From NCBI RefSeq assembly GCF_003614185.1, contig NZ_KZ987724.1, positions 4,782,046-4,846,045 on the forward strand: a DNA stretch of 64,000 nt. The letters run 5' to 3'. This document shows, one piece after another, positions 18,077-26,333 of the stretch. The DNA is from Paenibacillus aceti. Lineage in GTDB: Bacteria > Bacillota > Bacilli > Paenibacillales > Paenibacillaceae. Position numbers and translations under genes: made by a program. Under the pieces are notes generated by a model. The model made no database searches, had not been told where the DNA came from, and was given only the letters and a program-made list of their open reading frames with translations. Every line of letters starts with the position of its first letter. The first letter of the stretch is position 1.

Positions 18077-18409
18077 ATGAAACGGGATAAAAATTTACCG
18101 CTGACAGAGACGGTTTATTATATACTGCTGGCTTTGCTTGAGCCGGCCCATGGATATTTAATTATTCAGAAGGTAGAGGAGCTGAGCGCTGGTCAGGTAC
18201 ATATGGCAGCCGGGACGTTATATGGGGCGGTAGATAATCTGCTGAAGCAGAAGCTGATCCAGCCCGTACGCAGCGAGGATAGCCGCCGCAAGGTTTATGT
18301 TATCACCGAATTGGGTCGCGAAATTCTGCTTCAGGATTATGCCCGCATGCGCCATATGATTGAGATGACAGGGATGCTTATGGATCAGGGAAGAGGGGGA
18401 GCAATATGA
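18077..18409 (+). CDS. PadR-family transcriptional regulator
   Basis: A 110-residue winged-helix protein. ETVYYILLALLEPAHGYLIIQKVEEL and MAAGTLYGAVDNLLKQKLI are the canonical PadR helix-turn-helix and recognition-helix segments, followed by a beta wing (SRRKVYVITELGREIL) and a short dimerisation helix. An AGGAGG site precedes the start. It overlaps the next gene by four bases (ATGA), so the two are co-translated. It probably represses its own promoter through the palindromic half-sites upstream (inference). Confidence 0.93.
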   Translation: MKRDKNLPLTETVYYILLALLEPAHGYLIIQKVEELSAGQVHMAAGTLYGAVDNLLKQKLIQPVRSEDSRRKVYVITELGREILLQDYARMRHMIEMTGMLMDQGRGGAI

Positions 18410-19023
18410 AGAAATATAAATTTTTTACCGATTTTGACCGTGAAGAGAAGTGGCTGAACGAGATGGCTCGTTCAGGACATCAGCTCGTGAATAAAGCCTA
18501 TAGCTATGAATTCGCTGAAGGATCACCCGAGGAGGCAAATTACCGGATTGATTATCGAACCTTCAAGAATAGACAAGATTTCGAGGATTATCGGATGTTA
18601 TTCGAGGATAGCGGCTGGAAGCATATCGCTGGGACGAAGAGCTCGGGAGCTCAATATTTCAAGCAAGTGATGGATCAAGGAGATGAAGATATATTCTCGG
18701 ACGTAGACTCCAAAGCGGCGCGCTATAAGCGGCTCTCGGAAATGTGGCTGTCGCTGGCTGGCTGCTTCATCCCTTTGTTCGCGGTATTGATATCCACGGG
18801 TGCGATTAACATCACTGCTTTTGTTAAGCCCAAGCTTCTCTATTTTACGCCGGGACTTTGGGAGATGAGCGGGACGCATTTCTGGAGAGCATTTCTATTC
18901 GAGACACCATTCGCCTTTTTCCGCGGCTTCGGTTGGGTGATTTTACCGATATTCATTCTGGTGTATGTAATTTTCGCTTATAAAGCAAAGAAGCAATATG
19001 AGAAGACGCAGCAAGGACACTAG
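18406..19023 (+). CDS. DUF2812-domain membrane protein
   Basis: A 205-residue protein. The first 90 residues (FFTDFDREEKWLNEMARSGHQL ... YRIDYRTF ... DSGWKHI) match the DUF2812 pattern, which is commonly encoded next to PadR regulators. Two hydrophobic segments near 115-135 and 170-195 predict membrane anchoring, with a short basic C-terminal tail. Function is not established; the family is thought of as a membrane partner or effector of the PadR module. Followed by a terminator. Confidence 0.85.
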   Translation: MKKYKFFTDFDREEKWLNEMARSGHQLVNKAYSYEFAEGSPEEANYRIDYRTFKNRQDFEDYRMLFEDSGWKHIAGTKSSGAQYFKQVMDQGDEDIFSDVDSKAARYKRLSEMWLSLAGCFIPLFAVLISTGAINITAFVKPKLLYFTPGLWEMSGTHFWRAFLFETPFAFFRGFGWVILPIFILVYVIFAYKAKKQYEKTQQGH

Positions 19024-19044
19024 AGCTACCATATAAGAGCAAGA

Positions 19045-19085
19045 GCCTCCCGGAGACCGTAATATCGGTCCTATGGGGGCTTTTT
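19045..19085 (+). terminator. Terminator of the padR operon
   Basis: GCCTCCCGGAGACCG pairs with CGGTCCTATGGGGGC around AATAT, followed by a five-T run. Confidence 0.85.
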
Positions 19086-19125
19086 CGTCCTTTTCTGCCT
19101 GGTACAGAAAAAATGAAAGAAGTAT

Positions 19126-19155
19126 TGAAACTTTTTCTGCCCCTTCTCAGTCTAA
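19126..19155 (+). promoter_or_regulatory. Candidate ECF-type promoter upstream of the sigma factor gene
   Basis: TGAAAC at 19126-19131 and AGTCTAA at 19149-19155 are spaced like Bacillus ECF promoters (GAAAC/GCAAC -35 and CGTCTAA-like -10). This suggests that the sigma factor transcribes its own operon. Confidence 0.45.
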
Positions 19156-19206
19156 CGAGCACAACAGCAAGCCAAGCTTGTAACAAGCAAAGGATTTGCG
19201 ATCCAA

Positions 19207-19737
19207 ATGGGGGTGAACCAACTGAATAAAGAAACAGCACAAATGACGGAGCAACAGTTCAGCGAACGGATCGGAGCGTGCAAGGAGAAGCTGTACCGCT
19301 TTGCCTACTGTTATGTGAAGAATGAGCAGGAGGCGCTGGAGATCGTATCGGAGGCGACCTATAAGGCCTATCTCGCATACAGAAGATTAGATAATCCGCA
19401 GTATTTCGAGACCTGGATCAGCCGAATTGTCATTAACTGCGCCATGGACCATATGAGAAGACACAAGAAATACACCTACATGGAAGACAGCGTGGTGGAA
19501 TTCTCCGCCAAGGAGGATCCGGTTCCACTGGAGGACAGATGGGATCTTTATGAGGCGCTGGATCGTCTCAAGCCAGAGGATAAGGCCTTTATTATTTTGA
19601 AATATTTTGAAGATCAGCGGTTCAAGGATATGGCCGAGGTTCTGTCGATGCCGGAGAGCACTGTGAAGACGAGACTCTACCGGATACTGGATAAGCTGAA
19701 GAGACAACTAATCAAGGAAGAGGTAGATACGCTATGA
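19207..19737 (+). CDS. ECF-type RNA polymerase sigma factor
   Basis: A 176-residue sigma-70 family protein. Region 2 (RFAYCYVKNEQEALEIVSEA, then ETWISRIVINCAMDHMRR) and region 4 (LKPEDKAFIILKYFEDQRFKDM, then LSMPESTVKTRLYRIL) are clear, with no region 1 or 3, which defines the ECF group. The start is uncertain: ATG 19207 is poorly placed relative to the GGGGGTGA at 19209-19216, which would suit a CTG at 19222 or the ATG at 19243. It overlaps its anti-sigma partner by four bases. Confidence 0.9.
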   Translation: MGVNQLNKETAQMTEQQFSERIGACKEKLYRFAYCYVKNEQEALEIVSEATYKAYLAYRRLDNPQYFETWISRIVINCAMDHMRRHKKYTYMEDSVVEFSAKEDPVPLEDRWDLYEALDRLKPEDKAFIILKYFEDQRFKDMAEVLSMPESTVKTRLYRILDKLKRQLIKEEVDTL

Positions 19738-20585
19738 CTGGAAAAGAACGCTATGAAAATATAGAAATTCCCTCCCAGCTATCTGACGTTATAGAAAAGG
19801 CAACACAGCGCGGGCGGGCTCACCAACGGAACCGAAGAATGATTCGTGGAACTTCTACTCTTGTCGCAGCTTGTGCTGCGTTAATGATCGCCGTTAATGT
19901 ACCAGGTGTGGCCATGGCGTTATCCGATGTACCCGTTGTAGGATCGATCGTCAAGGTTCTACAGGTTGGAGGCGGGGGAGAACGTACGGATGGGGCCAAG
20001 GTAAGTACGTCGGTTCAAGAGAATGCGCTGGATATTCACTTTACCGTTGATGGAGAACAGATCGCAAGCGTACCAGCATATACGGTGGACTACAAGGAAG
20101 CACCAAACCGGTTGATCTTTAGCTTCAATGGTGTCCGCGATCTGGATTTGCAGAAATTACAGCAGGATATTCGTTCTCTCTCGAATGTGAAGGACGTGTA
20201 CAGCAATGTTATTCTGGATGACTCTGCAATCCGCTTCGTCGTTGAGCTTAAGGATAATATTGATTACTCGGTGTCCGAATACAAGGAGCCTGGTTACATT
20301 CAATTGAAGCTTTACGGTGCTGCCAAGCAGTCAGAGCCTCACGAAGTCTTCTATGTCCACAGCCAGGAGATGGAGCAGGGTGAATCGCTTGGTATGTTGG
20401 ATGAGCAATATGCTCAGGATGGCAGTTCGGTCATCAAGACGAAGAGCGGTAAGTTCGTGCTGGCGATCGGCGGCTTTGCATCTCGGGCCGAGGCCGAGGA
20501 GATGCTCCATCAATTGTCTGAACGCGAGGATTATTATGAGACACTGCAAGTAGATAGCTGGATGAGCAATGAGAATCCGCAATAA
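19734..20585 (+). CDS. Membrane anti-sigma factor (DUF4179-like)
   Basis: A 283-residue protein coupled by ATGA overlap to the ECF gene. Residues 1-40 form a short cytoplasmic domain, a basic stretch (RGRAHQRNRRMIRG) precedes one transmembrane helix (about 42-65), and the remainder is extracytoplasmic. The region around the helix resembles DUF4179 anti-sigma factors. The last 50 residues (GKFVLAIGGFASRAEAEEML) look like a SPOR-type peptidoglycan-binding fold, hinting at a cell-wall signal. It would hold the sigma factor at the membrane until stress (family inference). Confidence 0.78.
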   Translation: MTGKERYENIEIPSQLSDVIEKATQRGRAHQRNRRMIRGTSTLVAACAALMIAVNVPGVAMALSDVPVVGSIVKVLQVGGGGERTDGAKVSTSVQENALDIHFTVDGEQIASVPAYTVDYKEAPNRLIFSFNGVRDLDLQKLQQDIRSLSNVKDVYSNVILDDSAIRFVVELKDNIDYSVSEYKEPGYIQLKLYGAAKQSEPHEVFYVHSQEMEQGESLGMLDEQYAQDGSSVIKTKSGKFVLAIGGFASRAEAEEMLHQLSEREDYYETLQVDSWMSNENPQ

Positions 20586-20618
20586 TAATGCTAGTGAATA
20601 ACTGTCTGATAAATAAAG

Positions 20619-20653
20619 AGAGAGCTGAAGGGGATACCTTCAGCTCTCTTTTT
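20619..20653. terminator. Bidirectional terminator between convergent genes
   Basis: A perfect 13-bp stem (AGAGAGCTGAAGG / CCTTCAGCTCTCT) around GGATA. It is flanked by A- and T-rich ends, so it serves both the anti-sigma gene and the minus-strand cyclic-di-GMP gene. Confidence 0.9.
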
Positions 20654-20682
20654 CAAGAAGCCATGCTTCGTGCAGCGCGACG

Positions 20683-22419
20683 CTACTTCAGCGACAACGT
20701 TTCTTCGTATAGCAATGCTTCTATCTTCTCTTTACTTAATGGCGGACTATAATAGTATCCCTGTATTTGATCGCAGCCATGGGCCTGGAGGAACTTGAGC
20801 TGTTCTTCCGTCTCGACCCCTTCGGCGAGCACCGTTAAGCCCAGCGATTTGCCAAGCTGAATAATGGATAGGAGCAGAGCCGTATCCCTTGGATCTTCTG
20901 GTGTTTGTGTGATGAAGGTCCGATCGATCTTGAGCACCTGAAGAGGCAGTTCTTTTAAGTAATAGATCGAAGAATAACCTGTACCGAAGTCGTCGATGGA
21001 TAGTGAAATTCCCCGCTCCTTCAGGTAGTCCAGCTTATTCTTAATAATTACCGGATCATTCAGAATCGACTCAGTAACTTCCAGTTCGAGGTACTGCGGG
21101 GCTAATCCGGTCTGCTCCAGCGCCGCCTCTACGATATGTACGAATCTAGGATGCCGGAATTGAATCGCCGAGACATTAACAGAGATCGGCAGCTTCGGAT
21201 AGCCAGCTTCCTGCCAAGCCTTATTCGTCCGACAGGCTTCACGCAATACCCATTCTCCAAGCTGTACAATAAATCCAGTATCTTCAGCCACAGGAATGAA
21301 GGTAGAGGGCAATATTCGCCCGTGATCGGGGTCGTTCCAACGAATAAGAGCCTCATAGCCGGTCAAGACCAGGCTGGATGAATCGACTTTGGGCTGATAA
21401 TATAACTCAAATTCACCATTCTCCAAGGCATGCGGCAATTTCTTCTCGATTTGAACTCTTTCCAGCAGCTTATCCATTAAGTAATAATCAAAGTAGTGCG
21501 GCTCCTGTACAGAGGCTAGCTTCGCTTCCTTCATCGCTAATTCTGCATGCTTCAACAACTGGGTTACATCGGTTCCGTCATCCGGAAAAATGCTGATTCC
21601 CATGCCGAATCCGACATGAATTTTCTCCCCATTGACGAGATAGGAATGTCTAAGCGCCTCGCATAATTCGCAGGCCATTTTATGTATTTGTAACGGATCA
21701 GACAGGTTAGATAACAGAATGATGAACTCATCGGCGAAGCTGCGGCAAATCGGTGTTCCTTCCGGGAAGGTAGCACGCATGCGATCTCCGACTCCCTTCA
21801 ACAGTTCATTGCCAGCACGCTCTCCATAGCTCTCATTAATATATCGAAAGCGATTCAGGTTTACTCTAAGCACGGCCGCTGTCTTCTGCTCGTCTTTAGT
21901 TTGCTCTAAGCTGGCTTTCATCACTGTACTAAATCGGCTCATGGTCAACAGATCTGTGACAGAGTCAAAATACGTGAGTTGACGGATCCTCTGTTTGGAG
22001 GCGTTACGATCTTCGATTTCTTCCGTTACATCGAACTGTAAGCCGATAAAATAGATCAATTCTCCGTCGGGATTCAGAATCGGGCTAATAATGAACTGAT
22101 TCCAAAACGTGGATCCGTCTTTGCGGTAGTTCTTAATTGTTACCGTATCCGCTCGGCCTTCCTTGATCGCTTGCCTGATCACTCCTAGATGACGTTTGTC
22201 CGTCTCTTCTCCCTGTAGAAAGCGGGAATTGCGCATGAGTACTTCTTCGCGCTTATATCCAGTAATCTTCTCGAATCCCTGGTTGACATATACTAAGGGA
22301 TTGTCCTTGAGCCTAGGGTCCGTAATAGCTATCCCAACACCCATCATATCGATGGATCGGAGCAGGGCCGAGGAATTGATAATTGACTCAATATGCGTAT
22401 AATCTGACGCTTGGTCCAT
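20683..22419 (-). CDS. LOV-like PAS / degenerate GGDEF / EAL cyclic-di-GMP protein
   Basis: A 578-residue cytoplasmic protein. Residues 18-130 form a PAS domain close to LOV photoreceptors: RNSRFLQGEETD, NYRKDGSTFWNQF and FIGLQFDVT keep the flavin-contacting Asn and Gln residues, but the adduct-forming Cys is Ser65 (codon TCC, 22225-22227). The GGDEF domain (about 150-300) has SFADEF in place of GGDEF, so cyclase activity is unlikely. The EAL domain (about 320-565) keeps EALIRW, ELEVTES, IDDFGTGYS, KIDRTFI and AEGVETEEQ, so it is probably an active phosphodiesterase. I start at ATG 22419 behind AGGGGG; ATG 22488 lacks a binding site. Confidence 0.9.
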   Translation of the reverse strand: MDQASDYTHIESIINSSALLRSIDMMGVGIAITDPRLKDNPLVYVNQGFEKITGYKREEVLMRNSRFLQGEETDKRHLGVIRQAIKEGRADTVTIKNYRKDGSTFWNQFIISPILNPDGELIYFIGLQFDVTEEIEDRNASKQRIRQLTYFDSVTDLLTMSRFSTVMKASLEQTKDEQKTAAVLRVNLNRFRYINESYGERAGNELLKGVGDRMRATFPEGTPICRSFADEFIILLSNLSDPLQIHKMACELCEALRHSYLVNGEKIHVGFGMGISIFPDDGTDVTQLLKHAELAMKEAKLASVQEPHYFDYYLMDKLLERVQIEKKLPHALENGEFELYYQPKVDSSSLVLTGYEALIRWNDPDHGRILPSTFIPVAEDTGFIVQLGEWVLREACRTNKAWQEAGYPKLPISVNVSAIQFRHPRFVHIVEAALEQTGLAPQYLELEVTESILNDPVIIKNKLDYLKERGISLSIDDFGTGYSSIYYLKELPLQVLKIDRTFITQTPEDPRDTALLLSIIQLGKSLGLTVLAEGVETEEQLKFLQAHGCDQIQGYYYSPPLSKEKIEALLYEETLSLK

Positions 22420-22765
22420 ACTAATACCCCCTAACAGACCGTAATGAAATATGTAAGAAGAACCAATTTCATGAAGCGTGTTGCTCAATTAATCAGGATT
22501 GTGTTGAAATTGACTCTTTCGGACGATGTTCGGTTGGGAGCACCTCTCTTCCACATCATACATGCTGAACCGAAAGGAGATCAATGGTATAACTCACCGT
22601 TCCCCAGCAAAATTATGTATTGTCTAAGATGATATTACCATATTCGGAGCAATCCGTAGTTCGATTGTTCTGAACAGTTTGTAAATGTAGTAGATAAGTA
22701 CTAGCTCTGGCGAATACAAAGAAGCGATTTCCGCGCATTCAGCGAGAAATCGCATACCACTCTGA
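22420..22765. other. Intergenic region without a gene
   Basis: 346 bp lying upstream of the LOV-like gene and downstream of the response regulator, both on the minus strand. It contains a TTCGGTT/AACCGAA inverted repeat (22529-22535 and 22568-22574) and a hairpin at 22724-22753. No open frame here looks coding. The promoter of the LOV-like gene must lie here, but I could not place it with confidence. Confidence 0.5.
22724..22753 (-). terminator. Weak terminator-like hairpin after the response regulator
   Basis: GCGATTTC pairs with GAAATCGC. Read on the minus strand it is followed by TTCTTTG, a poor T-run. Confidence 0.45.
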
Positions 22766-24379
22766 TTATTCTCCGTTACCCGAATGCTCCTGAGGGGTGA
22801 ACCGCTCACTCTCTACAAACAGCTTGCCTCGGTACTCAAAAGGAGATATGCCCTCTAATTCCTTGAACACTCGTGAAAAGTGCCTAGTATTTTCAAATCC
22901 GACCGCTTCACTAATCTCTGCTATCTTCAGCGATCCATTTCCGATTAATTCCTTCGCCTTGCGAATGCGCACCTTCTTCAAGTAAGTCACGAAGCTTTCT
23001 CCAGTAAAAGTTTTGAACGCTTCGCTAAAATAGGAATAATTCAGAGATACGTGATTACTTACCATAGCCATATTCAGCGGACGATGATAATTTTCTTCGA
23101 TAAAAGCCACAGCTTCCTTCATATCCCCATGCTCGGTATGAGCCGAACGGATCTCCTTGATGTATTTGTCCAGACTAGACAGAAGCTGCTCCAACGATCT
23201 GAAATAATTGTGAAAATGGTCGAAATTGGAGAGATCGCCAACCTTGCGGTACAACTTGATCACTTCTACAGATGCTTCTCCATATATTCGGAATACCTCA
23301 TCAAGGACCTGTTCATTGATTTGCTTGCTGACAGCCTCCAGATATTGAGTATCAATCCCGGCCAACTGATCAATCCGAAAGATATGATGCAAGAGTGGTC
23401 CGATCTCTTTTTCCCGGCCTGTACCCAGGATGTTGCCCAGCTTGCGAATATCCTCCATAGGTATAGCGTAGAACTGCCGTTCCCTCGGGAGCTCGGAGTA
23501 CCAGATCAGACGAGTCTTGGGATATATAAAGGAGTAGTTCAGAGACTCGCTTGCTTGTCTGTAGCATTTGGCGAGATCCTCCAATCGATTTCCCTCTTCG
23601 CTGACACCGATCAATAACCCATTAAGTCCTTTACTGCTGGCCAAAAGCGACATGTCAGCAAATTTCTGCTGCGATCCTCCTACGAGCACAACTCTTCCTT
23701 CACGGTCCAGTAGAGAGGCGTTTAGCTTGCCGTCTACACTTACAAACAGATCCTCAGCGAGAGACTTCAATCCTTCCTTCTTGATCCGGCTGCCGTCTTC
23801 GTATTTATAGGTTAGCACAGCGACCGAGAAGGGCAGGGCATACTGCTCAAAGTTGATCTCCTTGCTCCACAACCGGATCTCTTCCCTCGATAAATCCCGC
23901 TGTATCAACAACTCCTGCAAGCGTACCAATTGAACCTGCAGCCGATAGCCCTCAGTAATGGCCATCTGCTCGGCAATGAGAGAGCGTCTTGCCAGGTGAT
24001 CGTTACATTTGTGCAGCGCAGTGAACAATTCATCTCTGTGGATCGGTTTGAGCAGATAATCGATCGCCTGATACCTGATCGCTGCTTTGGCATATTCAAA
24101 ATCCTCATACCCGCTCAAAATAATGATTAGCGGTCGCTCATCTTGACTCGCTGGCAGAGGCTCTGTCGATAATGTCTCAATTAAAGAGATTCCATTCATA
24201 ATAGGCATCCGGATATCAGTAATAATAATCTCGGCGCCATGATCCCGATATAACTCGAGCGCCTCAGCGCCCTGAGTAGCCGTAAACAATGTAAACTGGT
24301 CGGGAAATTCGCGTTCAATCATCGTTTTCAGACCCAAACGGATATTTTTCTCATCATCGACGATTATCAAATTTGTCAT
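22766..24379 (-). CDS. AraC-type response regulator (YesN family)
   Basis: A 537-residue regulator. The receiver domain (1-125) has the acidic pair near residues 8-9, phospho-acceptor Asp55 (IIITDIRMP) and the conserved Lys in YLLKPI. The middle (about 130-410) is a variable region, and the C-terminal 100 residues form an AraC DNA-binding domain (NYSYFSEAFKTFTGESFVTYL; then KIAEISEAVGFENTRHFSRVF). It overlaps the kinase gene by 26 bases. With that kinase it should activate the linked sugar-transport operon in response to extracellular oligosaccharide (family inference). Confidence 0.93.
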   Translation of the reverse strand: MTNLIIVDDEKNIRLGLKTMIEREFPDQFTLFTATQGAEALELYRDHGAEIIITDIRMPIMNGISLIETLSTEPLPASQDERPLIIILSGYEDFEYAKAAIRYQAIDYLLKPIHRDELFTALHKCNDHLARRSLIAEQMAITEGYRLQVQLVRLQELLIQRDLSREEIRLWSKEINFEQYALPFSVAVLTYKYEDGSRIKKEGLKSLAEDLFVSVDGKLNASLLDREGRVVLVGGSQQKFADMSLLASSKGLNGLLIGVSEEGNRLEDLAKCYRQASESLNYSFIYPKTRLIWYSELPRERQFYAIPMEDIRKLGNILGTGREKEIGPLLHHIFRIDQLAGIDTQYLEAVSKQINEQVLDEVFRIYGEASVEVIKLYRKVGDLSNFDHFHNYFRSLEQLLSSLDKYIKEIRSAHTEHGDMKEAVAFIEENYHRPLNMAMVSNHVSLNYSYFSEAFKTFTGESFVTYLKKVRIRKAKELIGNGSLKIAEISEAVGFENTRHFSRVFKELEGISPFEYRGKLFVESERFTPQEHSGNGE

Positions 24380-26267
24380 TCATGCCTACCCTCCCCGTTA
24401 GCAGTACCTTTGGCAAGGACATCACAACCGTTGTAAACTGACCTTGTTCACTGAATACTCTAAGGCCGTATTCGTTGCCATAATATAACCGAATACGCTC
24501 CTGCACATTTCGAAGGCCAATTCCATTACGATTCGCCTCTGGTCCGGAACTGCGGAAAAGTTTATCATTCATCCCTATAGACTGTAATTCCTGATTTAAG
24601 ACGGACAAATCCTCCGCGTGTATTCCTATGCCATTGTCCGTGACTATGATCTGCACGTCGTGATTCTGCCAATCAAGCACTTGAATCAAAATTTGTTTAT
24701 CGGACTCTTCTCCGATCCAAGCATGCTTTACGGCGTTTTCGACAATCGGCTGAAGGGACATCTTGAGCATTTCCAGCTCCAGGGCCTCTTCAGGAATATC
24801 GAGCTTAAGAAGAATCGGTTCGTCAAATCGGATGTTCATCACTTTCGTGTAATTCTCGATATGCCGAATCTCATCGCGCAGCTTCGCATACTCTCCAGAC
24901 CATTTAAAGTTATATCGCATCATTCCCCCAAGGGAAGTTAACGAATCAGAAATCGTTCGTTGATTCTCAATTTCGGCTAACATTTTTATGTTTTCCAATG
25001 TATTGAATAGAAAGTGGGCGTCAATTTGATTATGAAGCGAGCGCAGCTCCGCTTCCTTCGTTAGCGCTTGCTTGTATACCGCTTGAGCGACCAATGTATT
25101 AATCGTATTCATCAGCTTGGAGAAATGATGTGCGAGCTCTCCGACTTCGCCACCGCCGCGAATAGAGATTCCACTGTAGGCTTCTCCTCGCCGTACCTTT
25201 TTCATCTCCTCCGTTAATAGGCGAAGATTTTTCAGAATAAAGGCATTCAGGATATAAGTGATCAGGGTGACCAGCGTGATAAACACGATATTGGCCCCAA
25301 TGAGGAGATTGCGTGTACGGGATATATCCTGGATCACTCCCTCCATAGATACGATATTGATCAGATTGGCATTAATCCGTTCAATTCGCTGATGTAATAG
25401 TAGGAACTGTTTTCCGTTCTCCTTATAACGAATATCCCATTTTCCCGTATCTTGATAAAGCTGAAGGCGCTCCTTAATCGTACTTTCCATTTCCGGGTTC
25501 GCTTTCAGAAAGGAGTCCTTCTCCCGTGTGAATGTCTGTGCTTCGCTGTCCACAAGCAGCATCTGCGACTTGCTGTCCTGCATGACCGAGTAAGTCCTCG
25601 GACTGAAGTTCTCCAGCAACATGTCAACCTGAACCATACCGACATGATGGCCCGCAGGAATGCTTAATTCACGAAGCAGCGACACCTTCGGTGTAAGTGC
25701 GGGTGTTTGCCCTATGTACCGTTCCATCAGATCCGGATCATTGTATTGGAAAGACCAGGACTCCAATCCCTTCATCTGCACGGCCTTCTTATACCACAAT
25801 TCATCGGCTACGCGGTATTCGCGGAAGAAGATCGGCCAAATCTCCACAATATCACTGCTGGAGAATAGGCGAAGATGTGCCACATTGGGATTGTAATACT
25901 GAATGCGTGTCAGATTCTTGAAGCTATAGTTGTTGAAGTTGACCAGTTCATCGGGATCTGGATCGCTGGTATTTGCCAGGTAATCCTTTACCTCCGGGTC
26001 TTCATAAGCAACCACAACGGCTCTGACCATAGATTCAATTTGCGTATCAATATGTAATTGCTCCATTTCCAGCAAGGAGATACTTTTGTCCTCGGCATCG
26101 CGCAAATACATGTTGTTGATCGCCTTATAAGAATAGAAGGACACCAACAGGCAGGGTCCTAAAATGATAAAAATATAGGCAGCGATCAGGCGGCTCTGCA
26201 GAGAACGGCGCCCAATCCAATACATCAATGAATCCCAAATCGCTCGCAAGCGCTTCCCCCTCATCAT
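24354..26267 (-). CDS. Sensor histidine kinase (YesM family)
   Basis: A 637-residue membrane kinase. One transmembrane helix near residues 25-47, a large extracellular sensor domain, a second helix near 300-320, a HAMP segment, then a His_kinase-type domain with the phospho-acceptor His in LHNQIDAHFLFNTLENI. The ATPase domain shows LQPIVENAVKHAW, DNGIGI and NGIGLRNVQERI. I start at ATG 26267, nine bases after AAAGGAG; an upstream in-frame start at 26291 overlaps the preceding terminator. It lies directly downstream of the binding-protein gene, and probably senses the same substrate or its bound form. Confidence 0.92.
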   Translation of the reverse strand: MMRGKRLRAIWDSLMYWIGRRSLQSRLIAAYIFIILGPCLLVSFYSYKAINNMYLRDAEDKSISLLEMEQLHIDTQIESMVRAVVVAYEDPEVKDYLANTSDPDPDELVNFNNYSFKNLTRIQYYNPNVAHLRLFSSSDIVEIWPIFFREYRVADELWYKKAVQMKGLESWSFQYNDPDLMERYIGQTPALTPKVSLLRELSIPAGHHVGMVQVDMLLENFSPRTYSVMQDSKSQMLLVDSEAQTFTREKDSFLKANPEMESTIKERLQLYQDTGKWDIRYKENGKQFLLLHQRIERINANLINIVSMEGVIQDISRTRNLLIGANIVFITLVTLITYILNAFILKNLRLLTEEMKKVRRGEAYSGISIRGGGEVGELAHHFSKLMNTINTLVAQAVYKQALTKEAELRSLHNQIDAHFLFNTLENIKMLAEIENQRTISDSLTSLGGMMRYNFKWSGEYAKLRDEIRHIENYTKVMNIRFDEPILLKLDIPEEALELEMLKMSLQPIVENAVKHAWIGEESDKQILIQVLDWQNHDVQIIVTDNGIGIHAEDLSVLNQELQSIGMNDKLFRSSGPEANRNGIGLRNVQERIRLYYGNEYGLRVFSEQGQFTTVVMSLPKVLLTGRVGMNDKFDNRR

Positions 26268-26290
26268 AGCTAGCGACTCCTTTATAGACA

Positions 26291-26322
26291 CCCAAAAGCC
26301 CGCGGTAAGCGGGCGTTTTGGG
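26291..26322 (-). terminator. Terminator between binding protein and kinase genes
   Basis: A near-perfect palindrome (CCCAAAA-g-CCCGC ... GCGGG-cg-TTTTGGG) follows the binding-protein stop on the minus strand, ending in TTTTGGG. It would attenuate read-through into the kinase and regulator genes. Confidence 0.7.
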
Positions 26323-26333
26323 CAGGGCTATAG

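Noticed and set aside
20683-22488. Calling the GGDEF protein an active diguanylate cyclase
   Set aside because: The catalytic motif reads SFADEF; the key glycines are missing.
22420-22765. Cyclic-di-GMP riboswitch upstream of the LOV/EAL gene
   Set aside because: No GGCAAACC or GACGCAAAGCC-type core is present; only a short inverted repeat is visible.
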